A stretch of 64,000 nt of DNA from Alcaligenes aquatilis (GTDB lineage: Bacteria; Pseudomonadota; Gammaproteobacteria; Burkholderiales; Burkholderiaceae_B), in assembly GCF_003076515.1 (NCBI RefSeq), contig NZ_CP022390.1, forward strand, positions 1,488,001 through 1,552,000. Reading direction: 5' to 3'. Of this stretch, positions 29,463 through 40,367 are shown one piece after another (the stretch's first letter is position 1; the number at the start of each line of letters is the position of its first letter). The position numbers were made by a program, and so were the translations under genes. The notes beneath the pieces were generated by a model that was given only the letters and a program-made list of their open reading frames with translations, did not search any database and was not told the origin of the DNA.

Positions 29463-29838
29463 AAATGGGAATAGGCTGGTGGCTGGATTGATCATCTCAC
29501 TGGGGCCCATTCCTCTTGAGACCCTAGGCAGGAATGATTTAGAGGCCAGCCGATAGGCACTTAGCCGATTAACCTCCGCCTACGACACGGAATATCAGCA
29601 TTCATCTAGATGCTGACGGTCAAGCGATCAAACCACTTCAATCCAAAACACCATCGCCTAGTCTCAAAGTCACGTGTTCCAAATAGCAATGAGCACAAAA
29701 AAACCGCCTTGGATTTCCAAGGCGGTTTTTCTTTACAACGTCGATGACGAGGTGCAACACGGCAGCCTACTTTAAAACCTCAACTTGAGTGACGCATTAA
29801 GCAATCCGGTAGCACCGTCGCCATCAAAGCCCTGCTGA
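29463..29838. other. 376-bp gap between queH and clpB
   Basis: Both neighbouring genes end here. Besides the shared terminator at 29702-29731 there is a small perfect inverted repeat, TCAGCAT with ATGCTGA, around 29597-29618. No credible open frame or RNA gene is seen. Confidence 0.6.
29702..29731. terminator. bidirectional terminator for queH and clpB
   Basis: AACCGCCTTGG (29702-29712) and CCAAGGCGGTT (29717-29727) form an 11-bp stem with a tight loop, with A's on the left and T's on the right, so it works on both strands. It is 240 bp past queH and 110 bp past the clpB stop. Confidence 0.92.
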
Positions 29839-32430
<2,592 letters not shown>

Positions 32431-32525
32431 AGAATTTTCACTTGAGAAAATATGCGAGAAGCTAAAGCAAACAGTTACTAAATACTGCTTGCCCAGATTT
32501 CGCAACAAATAACAGGATGAATTGA

Positions 32526-32553
32526 AGATGAGGACAAAAACCAAGTATTCAAG
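32526..32553 (-). promoter_or_regulatory. sigma-32-type heat-shock promoter of clpB
   Basis: On the reverse strand CTTGAA (32553-32548), 14 bases, then CCTCATCTT (32533-32525). This matches the RpoH consensus CTTGAA - 13 to 17 bp - CCCCATNTA with two mismatches in the -10. It gives a leader of roughly 90 bases to the clpB start. Confidence 0.6.
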
Positions 32554-32706
32554 TGTTTAGATCGCTTTTAAACAACAGCATGCCAAGAGCAGTATTACCG
32601 CGCTGTACCCGGCATGGACAGCCGTTTCACGTGTGACAAGAGCCTTAAGAACTAAACATATTAAGGATTAGCGGGAATACCAACCAATAAAAAGCTACAA
32701 TTACAC

Positions 32707-32720
32707 TTGATTTGACTCAA
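32707..32720. promoter_or_regulatory. FNR box upstream of fnr (autoregulation)
   Basis: TTGAT-TTGA-CTCAA matches the FNR consensus TTGAT-N4-ATCAA at nine of ten defined positions. It ends 34 bp before the fnr ATG, close to where the -10 or start should be, so binding would most simply repress fnr, as in E. coli. Confidence 0.7.
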
Positions 32721-32754
32721 AGATTTAGCGTTTCGCCATCTGACATTATTCCTT

Positions 32755-33483
32755 ATGCAAAAACGTATCTCGGTTACCGCTGACTCCATACGCTGCTCCA
32801 GCTGTATGCTCAATGAGGTGTGTCTACCTCTTGGGATGCCTAAGCACGAAATGGAGCGGTTGGACGAATTAGTCAAGGAGCGCATCCGCATCCCTAAGGG
32901 CGGCGTGCTGTTTCGACTGGCCGACTCAGTCGAAGGAATCTATGGTCTGCGCTCTGGTTCGATCAAGATGCAGCTGGAAGATTCCACTGGCCACATTCAG
33001 ATTACGGGTTTTTTATTACCAGGAGAAATCCTGGGCATGGACAGCCTGGTTGAAAATCGGCATGTTTCCCATGCCATCGCCTTGGAAGACAGCGAAGTCT
33101 GTGTGATTCGCCTTGATGATCTGGACCGCCTGTCGGCCCAGTTGCCTATATTGCAACAACAGTTCCGTCGCCTGATGAGCAAGGAAATCAACCGCGCCCA
33201 TCAGTTGATGATGACCTTGGCTGGACTGCGCTCCGAACAGCGCCTGGCTGCCTTCTTGCTGAACCTGTCCCAGCGTCTATCACTGCTGGGCTACTCCCCT
33301 TACGAGTTCATTCTGCGCATGAGCCGCGAAGAAATCGGCAACTTCCTGGGCCTGACGCTGGAAACCGTCAGCCGCCTGTTCTCACGCTTTGCACGCGAAG
33401 GTCTGCTGAAAATCTCTCAGCGCGAAGTCCACTTGCTGGATCTGGCCGCCCTGCGCTCTCTGGCAGGCACGGAGTGCGATTGA
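32755..33483 (+). CDS. fnr: FNR-type oxygen-sensing transcription regulator
   Basis: Anaerobic activator/repressor carrying an oxygen-labile 4Fe-4S cluster. The 242-residue protein has the four cluster cysteines (Cys14, Cys17, Cys23 in CSSCMLNEVC, and Cys116 in SEVCVIRL), a cyclic-nucleotide-like sensor fold and the C-terminal helix-turn-helix with the recognition helix LTLETVSRLFSRFAREGLL, whose E-SR pattern reads TTGAT half-sites. It lies next to the cco genes it most likely controls (boxes at 39023 and 40321). Bordetella calls the homologue Btr. Confidence 0.95.
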   Translation: MQKRISVTADSIRCSSCMLNEVCLPLGMPKHEMERLDELVKERIRIPKGGVLFRLADSVEGIYGLRSGSIKMQLEDSTGHIQITGFLLPGEILGMDSLVENRHVSHAIALEDSEVCVIRLDDLDRLSAQLPILQQQFRRLMSKEINRAHQLMMTLAGLRSEQRLAAFLLNLSQRLSLLGYSPYEFILRMSREEIGNFLGLTLETVSRLFSRFAREGLLKISQREVHLLDLAALRSLAGTECD

Positions 33484-33570
33484 GCCTCATGGCTGCTGCC
33501 TAGGCCTCAAACAGGCTGCTGAACGTCTTTACAGCCCACTATACCGCTCCCCAGCACCCAAGCCCACACA

Positions 33571-33604
33571 AAAAAAGCACATGCAATTTGCATGTGCTTT
33601 TTTA
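33571..33604. terminator. bidirectional terminator between fnr and the cco operon
   Basis: GCACATGCA (33577-33585) pairs with TGCATGTGC (33589-33597), extended outward by A6/T7 runs. It ends fnr from the left and the cco operon from the right. Confidence 0.93.
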
Positions 33605-33624
33605 TCGTTTGGTGCTTGTCAGAA

Positions 33625-33879
33625 TCAGTCCAGACTATCTGCCGGTTCAGCCAATACCGCTGGCGAACCGGCCGACATATACAAGCTAAGCGCGCACGCT
33701 ACTGCAACGGCCAACCAAAACAGAAAAAACGCCACCGTATAAAAGGTCAGTCGATCTACTTGCATATGTCCAAGCACAACGATGTCCAACGGGTCTACCA
33801 AAGCAAACACAATTGCACTGAGCACCCCGGCGACCAGGAATGAAGGCCACAGTATCCACATCAACGATCGGATGGTCAT
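33625..33879 (-). CDS. small two-helix membrane protein at the end of the cco operon
   Basis: An 84-residue hypothetical protein with two hydrophobic segments (about residues 5-30 and 44-68) and a short acidic tail. ATG 33879 is preferred over 33906 because AAGGGGG lies about five bases upstream. It is the last gene before the operon terminator, 66 bp after ccoH, and so is likely made together with the cbb3 oxidase. I recognise no family; a role in oxidase assembly is a guess from position. Confidence 0.7.
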   Translation of the reverse strand: MTIRSLMWILWPSFLVAGVLSAIVFALVDPLDIVVLGHMQVDRLTFYTVAFFLFWLAVAVACALSLYMSAGSPAVLAEPADSLD

Positions 33880-33945
33880 TCGTACCCCCTTCTTGAACGG
33901 AAACATACTTCTCTCAACCCTAGCGTAACGGTGAATCGATTACGT

Positions 33946-34149
33946 TTAGCGCTGCTCAGGGGCAGGCTCTACCTTGCTGACAACCAGACCCTGCTTGACC
34001 CCCCCGTCCGTAATCCCTTGATTACTGAAATTCTGAAAGGCCAAGACAATCGTAATGACGCAGCCCACAATAGCCAGAGCTGGCCCTGCCATCAACAACC
34101 ATGGCCACGGCTCGCGCCACCAGGGTCCACTGTCCTTTGATTCGTCCAT
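33946..34149 (-). CDS. ccoH: short CcoH/FixH-like protein
   Basis: A 67-residue membrane protein resembling only the N-terminal part of FixH/CcoH: the start WWREPWPWLLMAGPALAIVG and the helix are followed by GVKQGLVVSKVE, which parallels the conserved family block after the helix. FixH proteins are usually about 150 residues, with a periplasmic domain that is missing here. CcoH helps assemble cbb3 oxidase. It lies 18 bp after ccoG in the same operon, which supports the call; the short length is odd. Confidence 0.7.
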   Translation of the reverse strand: MDESKDSGPWWREPWPWLLMAGPALAIVGCVITIVLAFQNFSNQGITDGGVKQGLVVSKVEPAPEQR

Positions 34150-34167
34150 GTTTTGCTCTTTATAAAA

Positions 34168-35667
34168 TTACTGAGGAATGTAAAAACTACTGCGTTCGTT
34201 CACGTAGGTCTTGCGGCCCCCGTCGTGCTCGCCTACCGCCTGAATAGAAATATCATACAGGCCCGGCTTGGCACTACTAATTGGGACTTGCACCACGACC
34301 GGCAACAGTCTATTGCCTGCAGGCGCCACATGAATGTGATCCTGGCCGTTCTCGGTCAAATGAATGCGCGCGCCTTCCAGACCTGTGACGGACAACTGCA
34401 GCTCCATAGCCTCTTCCGAGGTATTGATCACTTGTAGACGGAACACGTTTTCAATCATGCCGCCGGGCACTTCGCGCCCCAGCGCGCCACGATCACGAAT
34501 CACGTCCACGCGCATGGGCGTACGGGTCGCCAAGGTGTAGACGAAAGCACCACAAATGACGGCCAGGATCAGGATGTAAGACAACACGCGCGGTCGCAGC
34601 ATGCGACGTCGCACCTGAGACTGCGTCATGCGTTCCTTGATGGCACGCTCTGAGGTGTAGCGGATCAGGCCTTTTTCGTAGCCCATCTTATCCATGACCT
34701 GGTCACAGACGTCCACACAGGCACCACAGCCGATACACATGTACTGCAAGCCATCACGAATATCGATACCGGTCGGACAGACCTGAACGCAGAGGCTGCA
34801 GTCCACACAGTCGCCCATGCCGGCTTCTTTGTGGTCAATCTTGCGAGATCGGCCACCACGGGTTTCACCCCGCACGAAGTCGTAGGTCACCACAAAGGTA
34901 TCGCTGTCCACCATGGCACTTTGGAAACGTGCGTAGGGGCACATGTACTTACAGACGGCCTCGCGCATGAAACCGGCATTACCCCAGGTGGCAAAGGCGT
35001 AGAACAAGAGCCAAAACCACTGCCAAGGGCCCAGGGACAGAGCGATCAGCTCGCCGCCCAGTTCGCGGATAGGAGCGAAGTAGCCAATAAAGGTAAAGCC
35101 GGTCCACAAAGCAATCACGACCCACAGAAAGTGTTTGGTGGCTTTGAGCCGTAATTTACGAGCGTTCCAGGCCTGTTCATCCAGACGGATACGCGCCAGA
35201 CGATCCCCTTCCACCTTGCGCTCGACCCACATGAAAATCTCTGTGTAGACCGTCTGCGGACAGGCGTAGCCACAAAACAAGCGGCCCGCCATAGCGGTGA
35301 AAAGGAATAAAGAGAAAGCAGATATCAGAAGCAGCACCGTCAGGTAAATAACGTCCTGGGGCCACAAAATCATGCCAAAGATATAGAACTTGCGTTCCAG
35401 CAGGTCAAACAGCACGGCCTGACGGCCATGCCATTCCAACCAGGGCAGACCATAGAAAATGATCTGCGTGAAATACACCATCCAGATCCGCCAACGGGCG
35501 AACACGCCCTTGACGGATCGTGGATAGATTTTGCTACGAACATCGACCAGCGCCTTCTCGACTTGCGGAGAGGTTCCACCCGCTCCCTTGGTGTTACGTG
35601 GAGGTTGCCACTTGGGCACAGTTCCCTGCGCATTATCAGCGCTGGGTTGGGAAGAATCACTACTCAT
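34168..35667 (-). CDS. ccoG: cytochrome oxidase accessory protein CcoG
   Basis: Membrane iron-sulfur protein (FixG/RdxA) acting in copper supply to cbb3 oxidase. The 499-residue protein has membrane helices in the first half (YFTQIIFYGLPWLEW, DVIYLTVLLLISAFSLFLFT), two 4Fe-4S motifs (DCVDCSLCVQVCPTGIDIRD and CIGCGACVDVCDQVM), another helix (RVLSYILILAVICGAFVYTL) and a periplasmic Ig-like C-terminal domain. It is 37 bp after ccoP and followed by ccoH. Confidence 0.95.
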   Translation of the reverse strand: MSSDSSQPSADNAQGTVPKWQPPRNTKGAGGTSPQVEKALVDVRSKIYPRSVKGVFARWRIWMVYFTQIIFYGLPWLEWHGRQAVLFDLLERKFYIFGMILWPQDVIYLTVLLLISAFSLFLFTAMAGRLFCGYACPQTVYTEIFMWVERKVEGDRLARIRLDEQAWNARKLRLKATKHFLWVVIALWTGFTFIGYFAPIRELGGELIALSLGPWQWFWLLFYAFATWGNAGFMREAVCKYMCPYARFQSAMVDSDTFVVTYDFVRGETRGGRSRKIDHKEAGMGDCVDCSLCVQVCPTGIDIRDGLQYMCIGCGACVDVCDQVMDKMGYEKGLIRYTSERAIKERMTQSQVRRRMLRPRVLSYILILAVICGAFVYTLATRTPMRVDVIRDRGALGREVPGGMIENVFRLQVINTSEEAMELQLSVTGLEGARIHLTENGQDHIHVAPAGNRLLPVVVQVPISSAKPGLYDISIQAVGEHDGGRKTYVNERSSFYIPQ

Positions 35668-35704
35668 TGCATGTCCTGAAGACGTCAGATCAATTTAAAA
35701 GACA

Positions 35705-36619
35705 TTAGTTAGCCTGGGTCGGCGCGGGATTGGACAAGCCCCAAACCCAGCCCGCCAGCAACCGGATCTGCTCTGGCGTCAATGCTCCTTTTTGTGCCGG
35801 CATCTGGTTCGTGCGGCCCTGCAGCACCGTCTGAACGATAGTGGCCTCGGAACTGCCATACAACCAATAATCGTCCGTCAGGTCAGGCGCTCCCATCAGC
35901 GTATTACCTTTGGCATCCGCGCCGTGGCAGGCAAAACATGCGCTGTCGTACACACGTTTGCCCGCAACCAGACGCAAAGGATCTGCCGCCAGACCAGACA
36001 AAGAACGCACATACTGAGCGACGTCCGATGCTTCAGCCGGGCTGAACTGGGACTGTGGCGGCATAATGCCGGTACGGCCTTCGGTAATGGTGTACAGAAT
36101 CGCATCGGGCTCGCCACCCCACAACCAGGCTTTGTTGGCCAGGTTAGGGAAGCTTGGGGAGCCTTGGGCATCCGAACCGTGACACTGGGCGCAATTGTTC
36201 AGGAACAAACGCTGGCCAATTTCACGCGCTTGCGGATCATGAGCAATCTCTTCAATGGGCATTTCGCGGTAACGAGCGTACACAGGCTCCAGACGCTCAT
36301 TAATTTCGGCCTGTTGCTGCTTGACCTGCTGACCAGCGGTAAAGCCCAAAGTCCCCTTGAAGCTACCCAAACCGGGATACAGCACCAGATAACCCAATGC
36401 AAACACACACAGGCCGATGTACATCACCGTCCACCAGCGAGGCACAGGTGTATTCAGTTCGGTCAGGTCACCGTCCCAGACGTGGCCAGTATCTTCCACG
36501 TCCACTGTTTTGCCCAGAAATGCGCGCTGGGTAAAGAGCAGCCACAAACAAAATATGATGCCAAGCAAGGCGATGCCGGAGATCCAAAGGCTCCAGCCAC
36601 TATTAAAAAAGTCACTCAT
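35705..36619 (-). CDS. ccoP: cbb3 oxidase subunit III, dihaem cytochrome c
   Basis: Membrane-anchored dihaem cytochrome c that feeds electrons to the cbb3 oxidase. The 304-residue protein has two N-terminal helices (LWISGIALLGIIFCLWLLFT and WWTVMYIGLCVFALGYLVLY) and two haem sites, CAQCHG and CFACHG, each followed by a candidate axial methionine (GIMPPQ, NQMPAQ). It starts on an ATGA overlap with ccoQ. Confidence 0.96.
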   Translation of the reverse strand: MSDFFNSGWSLWISGIALLGIIFCLWLLFTQRAFLGKTVDVEDTGHVWDGDLTELNTPVPRWWTVMYIGLCVFALGYLVLYPGLGSFKGTLGFTAGQQVKQQQAEINERLEPVYARYREMPIEEIAHDPQAREIGQRLFLNNCAQCHGSDAQGSPSFPNLANKAWLWGGEPDAILYTITEGRTGIMPPQSQFSPAEASDVAQYVRSLSGLAADPLRLVAGKRVYDSACFACHGADAKGNTLMGAPDLTDDYWLYGSSEATIVQTVLQGRTNQMPAQKGALTPEQIRLLAGWVWGLSNPAPTQAN

Positions 36620-36789
36620 TCGGAACCCCCAGGGTTTTTATCGTTGCTTCCCTCGTCGGGCAAGGCGAAAGGCAGAAGCGCTGCTTCTTCGTTGGCCTGG
36701 CGGCGTCCCCGAGAGAACGCCCACCAGCAAATGCCAAGGAAGGTCGCCATCGCCAAAGCAGTCATAACACCGTTGATGATGGCTACCAT
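36616..36789 (-). CDS. ccoQ: cbb3 oxidase small subunit CcoQ
   Basis: A 57-residue single-helix protein: it begins MVAIINGVMTALAMATFLGI and continues CWWAFSRGRRQANEEA with an acidic tail. This is the usual CcoQ pattern; the subunit stabilises the oxidase. It starts directly after the ccoO stop (36790) and its TGA overlaps the ccoP start, so it is translationally coupled on both sides. Confidence 0.9.
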   Translation of the reverse strand: MVAIINGVMTALAMATFLGICWWAFSRGRRQANEEAALLPFALPDEGSNDKNPGGSE

Positions 36790-37449
36790 TTAGAAGCTCC
36801 CCTGCTCCACAGCCTTGGCAGCTGCGTCGCGACTGGCCACACCCAAGCCCTGCAGATAAGCGACGACCGCGTCTTCCTCGGTCTTGCCTATCAATTGTTC
36901 GGGTGCGGCATCAATTTGTTCCTGTGTGTAAGGCACACCCAACTTACGCAGCACATTCATACGGTCCTGGATATTTGCGCCTTCCACCGAGTTTTTCTGC
37001 AGCCAAGGGTAGGCAGGCATATTGGACTCTTTCACTACATTGCGTGGATTGCGCAGGTGAATGCGGTGCCACTCGTCGTTGTAACGCTGACCCACACGAG
37101 CCAAATCCGGGCCGGTACGCTTGGAACCCCACAGGAAGGGGTAGTCGTACACCGACTCACCAGCCAGCGAATAAGGACCATAGCGTTGTACTTCAGACTG
37201 CAACATACGGATCTGCTGGGAGTGACAGCCTACACAACCCTCGCGGATGTAGATGTCACGCCCCATCAGGCGCAAGGGCTCGTAAGGCTCGACCCCTTCA
37301 GTGGGCTGTGTGGTCGAGTGCTGAAAAAACAAAGGAACGATTTGTACCAGGCCCGCGAAGGAAATCACCAAAATACTCAGAATAATCAGCAGCCCGGTAT
37401 TTCTCTCGATCGTGGCATGAGAAAAGCGTTTATTAGTGTCATTAGCCAT
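36790..37449 (-). CDS. ccoO: cbb3 oxidase subunit II, monohaem cytochrome c
   Basis: The 219-residue protein has an N-terminal helix ([20 protein letters not shown]) and one haem c site in [16 protein letters not shown], with the conserved [11 protein letters not shown] and NMPAYPWL segments. It conveys electrons from CcoP to CcoN. It lies 10 bp after ccoN. Confidence 0.96.
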   Translation of the reverse strand: MANDTNKRFSHATIERNTGLLIILSILVISFAGLVQIVPLFFQHSTTQPTEGVEPYEPLRLMGRDIYIREGCVGCHSQQIRMLQSEVQRYGPYSLAGESVYDYPFLWGSKRTGPDLARVGQRYNDEWHRIHLRNPRNVVKESNMPAYPWLQKNSVEGANIQDRMNVLRKLGVPYTQEQIDAAPEQLIGKTEEDAVVAYLQGLGVASRDAAAKAVEQGSF

Positions 37450-37459
37450 GATTTACTCC

Positions 37460-38947
37460 TTAGGCCAGCAAGGTGGTTTGGCCCACCAGTGCTGGGTCGC
37501 GGGCATCCGGGTTTTTCAGAGGCACAACAGGGTTGATATCTTTTTGACCTGCACGAATGGTCAGGAACACGTTCCAGGACATGAGCAAGATACCGGCCAC
37601 AAAGAAGGCGCCGCCCAAAGCACGGATTGCGTAGAAGGGATAAGTCGCCTTCACGACTTCCACAAAGCTGTACGTCAAGGTGCCATCCACACTGGTAGCA
37701 CGCCACATCAGGCCTTGCATGACACCGGCAATCCACATCGCGGCGATATACAGCACGACGCCCAGAGTCGCCAGCCAGAAGTGCAGGTCGATCAGACGAG
37801 GACGAGCCATTTCCGTGCGGCCGTACAAACGTGGGATCAGGTAATACAAGGAACCGAAGGTAATCATGGCAACCCAGCCCAGCGCACCAGAGTGCACGTG
37901 GCCCACTGTCCAGTCGGTGTAGTGCGACAGCGCGTTGACCGTACGGATAGCCATCATGGAACCTTCAAAGGTGGACATGCCGTAGAAGGACAGGGCCACA
38001 ACCATGAACTTCAGAATCGCATCAGTACGCAGCTTATGCCAAGCACCCGACAAGGTCATGATGCCGTTGATCATACCGCCCCAAGAAGGAGCCAGCAGAA
38101 TCAAGGAAAACGCCATGCCCAGCGATTGCGTCCAGTCTGGCAAGGAGGTGTACAGCAGGTGGTGAGGACCGGCCCACATGTATGTAAAGCCCAGGGCCCA
38201 GAAGTGGACAATGGACAAGCGGTAGGAATAGATAGGACGGTTGGCCTGTTTGGGGATGAAGTAGTACATCATGCCCAGGAAAGACGTGGTCAGGAAAAAG
38301 CCCACGGCGTTATGACCATACCACCACTGAACCATGGCGTCCTGCACACCGGCGTAAGCCGAGTAGGACTTCATGAAGCTGACAGGCAATTCCAGGTTAT
38401 TGAAAATATGCAGGACAGCGATCGTGACAATGTAAGAGCCAAAAAACCAGTTGGCCACATAAATATGACGCACGCGGCGCTTGACGATCGTGCCAAAGAA
38501 CACAATAGCGTAGGCCACCCAGACCAGCGTAATCAGGATGTCGATGGGCCATTCCAGCTCAGCATACTCTTTGGAGCTGGTGTAACCCATAGGCAAGGTA
38601 ATGACCGCTGCCACCAGCACGGCCTGCCAACCCCAAAAGGTAAAGGCAGCCAGCTTATCGCAGAACAAACGGGCCTGACAGGTACGCTGTACCACATAGT
38701 AGGAAGTGGCAAACAAGCCAGTTCCACCAAAGGCAAAAATCACAGCGTTCGTATGCAGTGGACGTAAACGTCCAAAACTAAGCCACGGTGTGTCGAAATT
38801 GAGTTCTGGCCAAATCAACTGCAAGGCAATAAAAAGGCCTATTGCCATGCCGATGACGCCCCAAAATACGGTCATGATGGTGAACTGCCTCACAATCCCG
38901 TAATTGAAGACTTCGGCGTTATTTCCGACTGCATCGGAAGTGCCCAT
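37460..38947 (-). CDS. ccoN: cbb3 oxidase catalytic subunit I
   Basis: High-affinity haem-copper oxygen reductase of the cytoplasmic membrane. The 495-residue protein has about twelve helices and the family histidines: [22 protein letters not shown] (with the cross-linked His-Tyr region following in [15 protein letters not shown]), [10 protein letters not shown] and [11 protein letters not shown]. It heads the operon ccoNOQPGH. A perfect FNR box lies 76 bp upstream, fitting induction at low oxygen. Confidence 0.97.
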   Translation of the reverse strand: MGTSDAVGNNAEVFNYGIVRQFTIMTVFWGVIGMAIGLFIALQLIWPELNFDTPWLSFGRLRPLHTNAVIFAFGGTGLFATSYYVVQRTCQARLFCDKLAAFTFWGWQAVLVAAVITLPMGYTSSKEYAELEWPIDILITLVWVAYAIVFFGTIVKRRVRHIYVANWFFGSYIVTIAVLHIFNNLELPVSFMKSYSAYAGVQDAMVQWWYGHNAVGFFLTTSFLGMMYYFIPKQANRPIYSYRLSIVHFWALGFTYMWAGPHHLLYTSLPDWTQSLGMAFSLILLAPSWGGMINGIMTLSGAWHKLRTDAILKFMVVALSFYGMSTFEGSMMAIRTVNALSHYTDWTVGHVHSGALGWVAMITFGSLYYLIPRLYGRTEMARPRLIDLHFWLATLGVVLYIAAMWIAGVMQGLMWRATSVDGTLTYSFVEVVKATYPFYAIRALGGAFFVAGILLMSWNVFLTIRAGQKDINPVVPLKNPDARDPALVGQTTLLA

Positions 38948-39022
38948 TTGCTTCCCCTAAACAAACATTGTTAATACAAGCGACAACAAGCTACATCATC
39001 CCGCAAGTCGATAAACTGCTAC

Positions 39023-39036
39023 TTGATGCTTATCAA
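39023..39036. promoter_or_regulatory. perfect FNR box upstream of ccoN
   Basis: TTGAT-GCTT-ATCAA matches the consensus at all ten positions. With its centre at 39029.5 and the usual -41.5 placement, transcription would begin near 38988, giving a 40-base leader to ccoN. Confidence 0.85.
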
Positions 39037-39050
39037 AAAACATCGGAAAG

Positions 39051-39066
39051 CACGCGTTCACGCGTG
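39051..39066. repeat. 16-bp inverted repeat beside the ccoN FNR box
   Basis: CACGCGTTCACGCGTG: seven-base arms with a two-base centre, centred 29 bp upstream of the FNR box centre, on the far side from ccoN. Its position would suit a second regulator. A longer, looser inverted repeat (GCCCTGCA 39072-39079 with TGCAGGGC 39101-39108) follows towards ccoS. Confidence 0.4.
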
Positions 39067-39130
39067 TTTCCGCCCTGCAGACTGTGTGTCGCCGACCATT
39101 TGCAGGGCTAAAAAAACAAAACAGTAAGAA

Positions 39131-39316
39131 TCAGGTATCAGGTGGACGCTCTGCGCCCGACAGACCCGCAGTGGAGTCGTCGTCCAGCAAGATGGAATCA
39201 GCTGCGTTGCCCGTATCCTCAAACTGGCCGGCAAAAATTGCCCACCAGAAAGACACGCCGATAACAATGACTAGAAAAATGGAGATGGGGATCAGGACCA
39301 GCAACGAGCCAAACAT
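39131..39316 (-). CDS. ccoS: cbb3 oxidase maturation protein CcoS
   Basis: A 61-residue single-helix protein (MFGSLLVLIPISIFLVIVIG, then FWWAIFAGQFEDT), the standard CcoS pattern; needed in other bacteria to insert haem and copper into CcoN. The aromatic FWWA and acidic stretch after the helix are typical. It follows the reduced ccoI by one base, so the two are coupled. It lies upstream of ccoN, whereas ccoIS often lies downstream of the structural genes. Confidence 0.92.
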   Translation of the reverse strand: MFGSLLVLIPISIFLVIVIGVSFWWAIFAGQFEDTGNAADSILLDDDSTAGLSGAERPPDT

Positions 39317-39317
39317 C

Positions 39318-40286
39318 TCAGCCCTGCCTTGCTGCTGGAGCGGTCCACTGGGCCGGTACCTCGCGGCTGCGGCTGCGATAGATACGCCAAGAGTTGGCCG
39401 CAACAGCCAAAGAGGACACCAGCATAGTGACGGCAGCCAGCCAAGGGGCCACAATACCCAAGGCGGCCAGGGGTGTCATCAGCAGATGCCAGACTATGGA
39501 ACCGTACAGGTTTTGACGGGCGATGCGGCCCGTTTGCTGGGTCAGCTGTACAACTTCAAACTCGCTTTTGGCGGGTCGAGCCAGCAAGCCAGCATGCGCC
39601 GAGGCAACAGCTGAAGGAACCGACATAGACATAGCACAGGGACAGCTCATGACCAGCATGGCGACCACCACCGGAACGACATGCGAGGGGTCCATCCAGT
39701 ACCAAACCAAGCCAAAGGCGGCGGCCAACACCAACTGGATACTGACAAACCAGAAAGCCAAGGTATTGGCATGGCCTGTGACGGACTGACGAAAGCGTTC
39801 AATCAGGTCATGGGAGGCGGACTGCGTCACCGACTGGCGCGCGCACAGCTCCAGATAACGGGCCGTCAACAAAAAGGCCACGAACATCGTGACCGAGTCG
39901 TAATACACCTCGCCCTGCTGCGTCCAGGTGTTATAGACGCTAGGTAGGAAGGCGCCAACAATACCCAAGGCCACGGGCACATCCATGCCTACGCGACCTT
40001 CGGACAAGCTTTTGACAGCCCCCTTCAAGATGGGCCAGGCACAGTACAGAACAACGGGCATGGTCAAGCACAGACCGGCCCAGTTCATGAGCACAATGAC
40101 TTGCGAGAGAGATTCAATATCTTCAGCGCGAGTGCTGAAGGAGCGCATATAGCCGGGAAAAGCAAACATCATCACCTGCATGGCGGCCAGCCAGGACAGA
40201 CCCAAACGGGCTAATGTGTGCCGCCGGCGTGACCGTTGCTCATCAGTGAGAGGCTTTGGGAGGGAAAAAATCGAATATGCGCGCAT
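39318..40286 (-). CDS. ccoI: CcoI-like P-type ATPase reduced to its membrane part
   Basis: A homologue of the copper-exporting ATPase CcoI, which loads copper for cbb3 oxidase. From ATG 40286 it has 322 residues; CcoI is usually near 800. Helices and the transport motif CPC (215-217) are present, as is the family C-terminus (RIARQNLYGSIVWHLLMTPL). The N-terminal metal-binding domain is absent, the actuator domain with TGE is missing near residue 160, and the whole phosphorylation/nucleotide domain with DKTGT is missing near residue 240. The frame is open and continuous, so it cannot hydrolyse ATP as a normal pump. A GTG at 40304 is an alternative start. A perfect FNR box lies 35 bp upstream. 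Confidence 0.85.
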   Translation of the reverse strand: MRAYSIFSLPKPLTDEQRSRRRHTLARLGLSWLAAMQVMMFAFPGYMRSFSTRAEDIESLSQVIVLMNWAGLCLTMPVVLYCAWPILKGAVKSLSEGRVGMDVPVALGIVGAFLPSVYNTWTQQGEVYYDSVTMFVAFLLTARYLELCARQSVTQSASHDLIERFRQSVTGHANTLAFWFVSIQLVLAAAFGLVWYWMDPSHVVPVVVAMLVMSCPCAMSMSVPSAVASAHAGLLARPAKSEFEVVQLTQQTGRIARQNLYGSIVWHLLMTPLAALGIVAPWLAAVTMLVSSLAVAANSWRIYRSRSREVPAQWTAPAARQG

Positions 40287-40320
40287 GAAAGGACTATAAG
40301 CCACTGATATTTCTTCATTC

Positions 40321-40334
40321 TTGATTTAAATCAA
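40321..40334. promoter_or_regulatory. perfect palindromic FNR box between ccoI and a candidate small RNA
   Basis: TTGAT-TTAA-ATCAA is a perfect 14-bp palindrome. At the -41.5 position it would start leftward transcription near 40286, exactly at the ccoI ATG. Rightward, a -10-like TATCGT (40356-40361) is correctly spaced for a start near 40368. Confidence 0.85.
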
Positions 40335-40367
40335 TACGACTTTGTTTGGATCCTATATCGTTGTCCA

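Larger units (their letters stand above)
32431..32754. other. clpB-fnr divergent intergenic region
   Basis: 324 bp holding the clpB leader and heat-shock promoter (32526-32553) on the left and the fnr promoter region with its FNR box (32707-32720) on the right. The middle (32560-32700) is AT-rich and shows no gene. Confidence 0.7.

Noticed and set aside
39318..40286. Reduced ccoI as a frameshifted or split full gene
   Set aside because: The frame is continuous and the missing A and P/N domains are not found in any frame nearby; an assembly collapse remains possible but is not visible.
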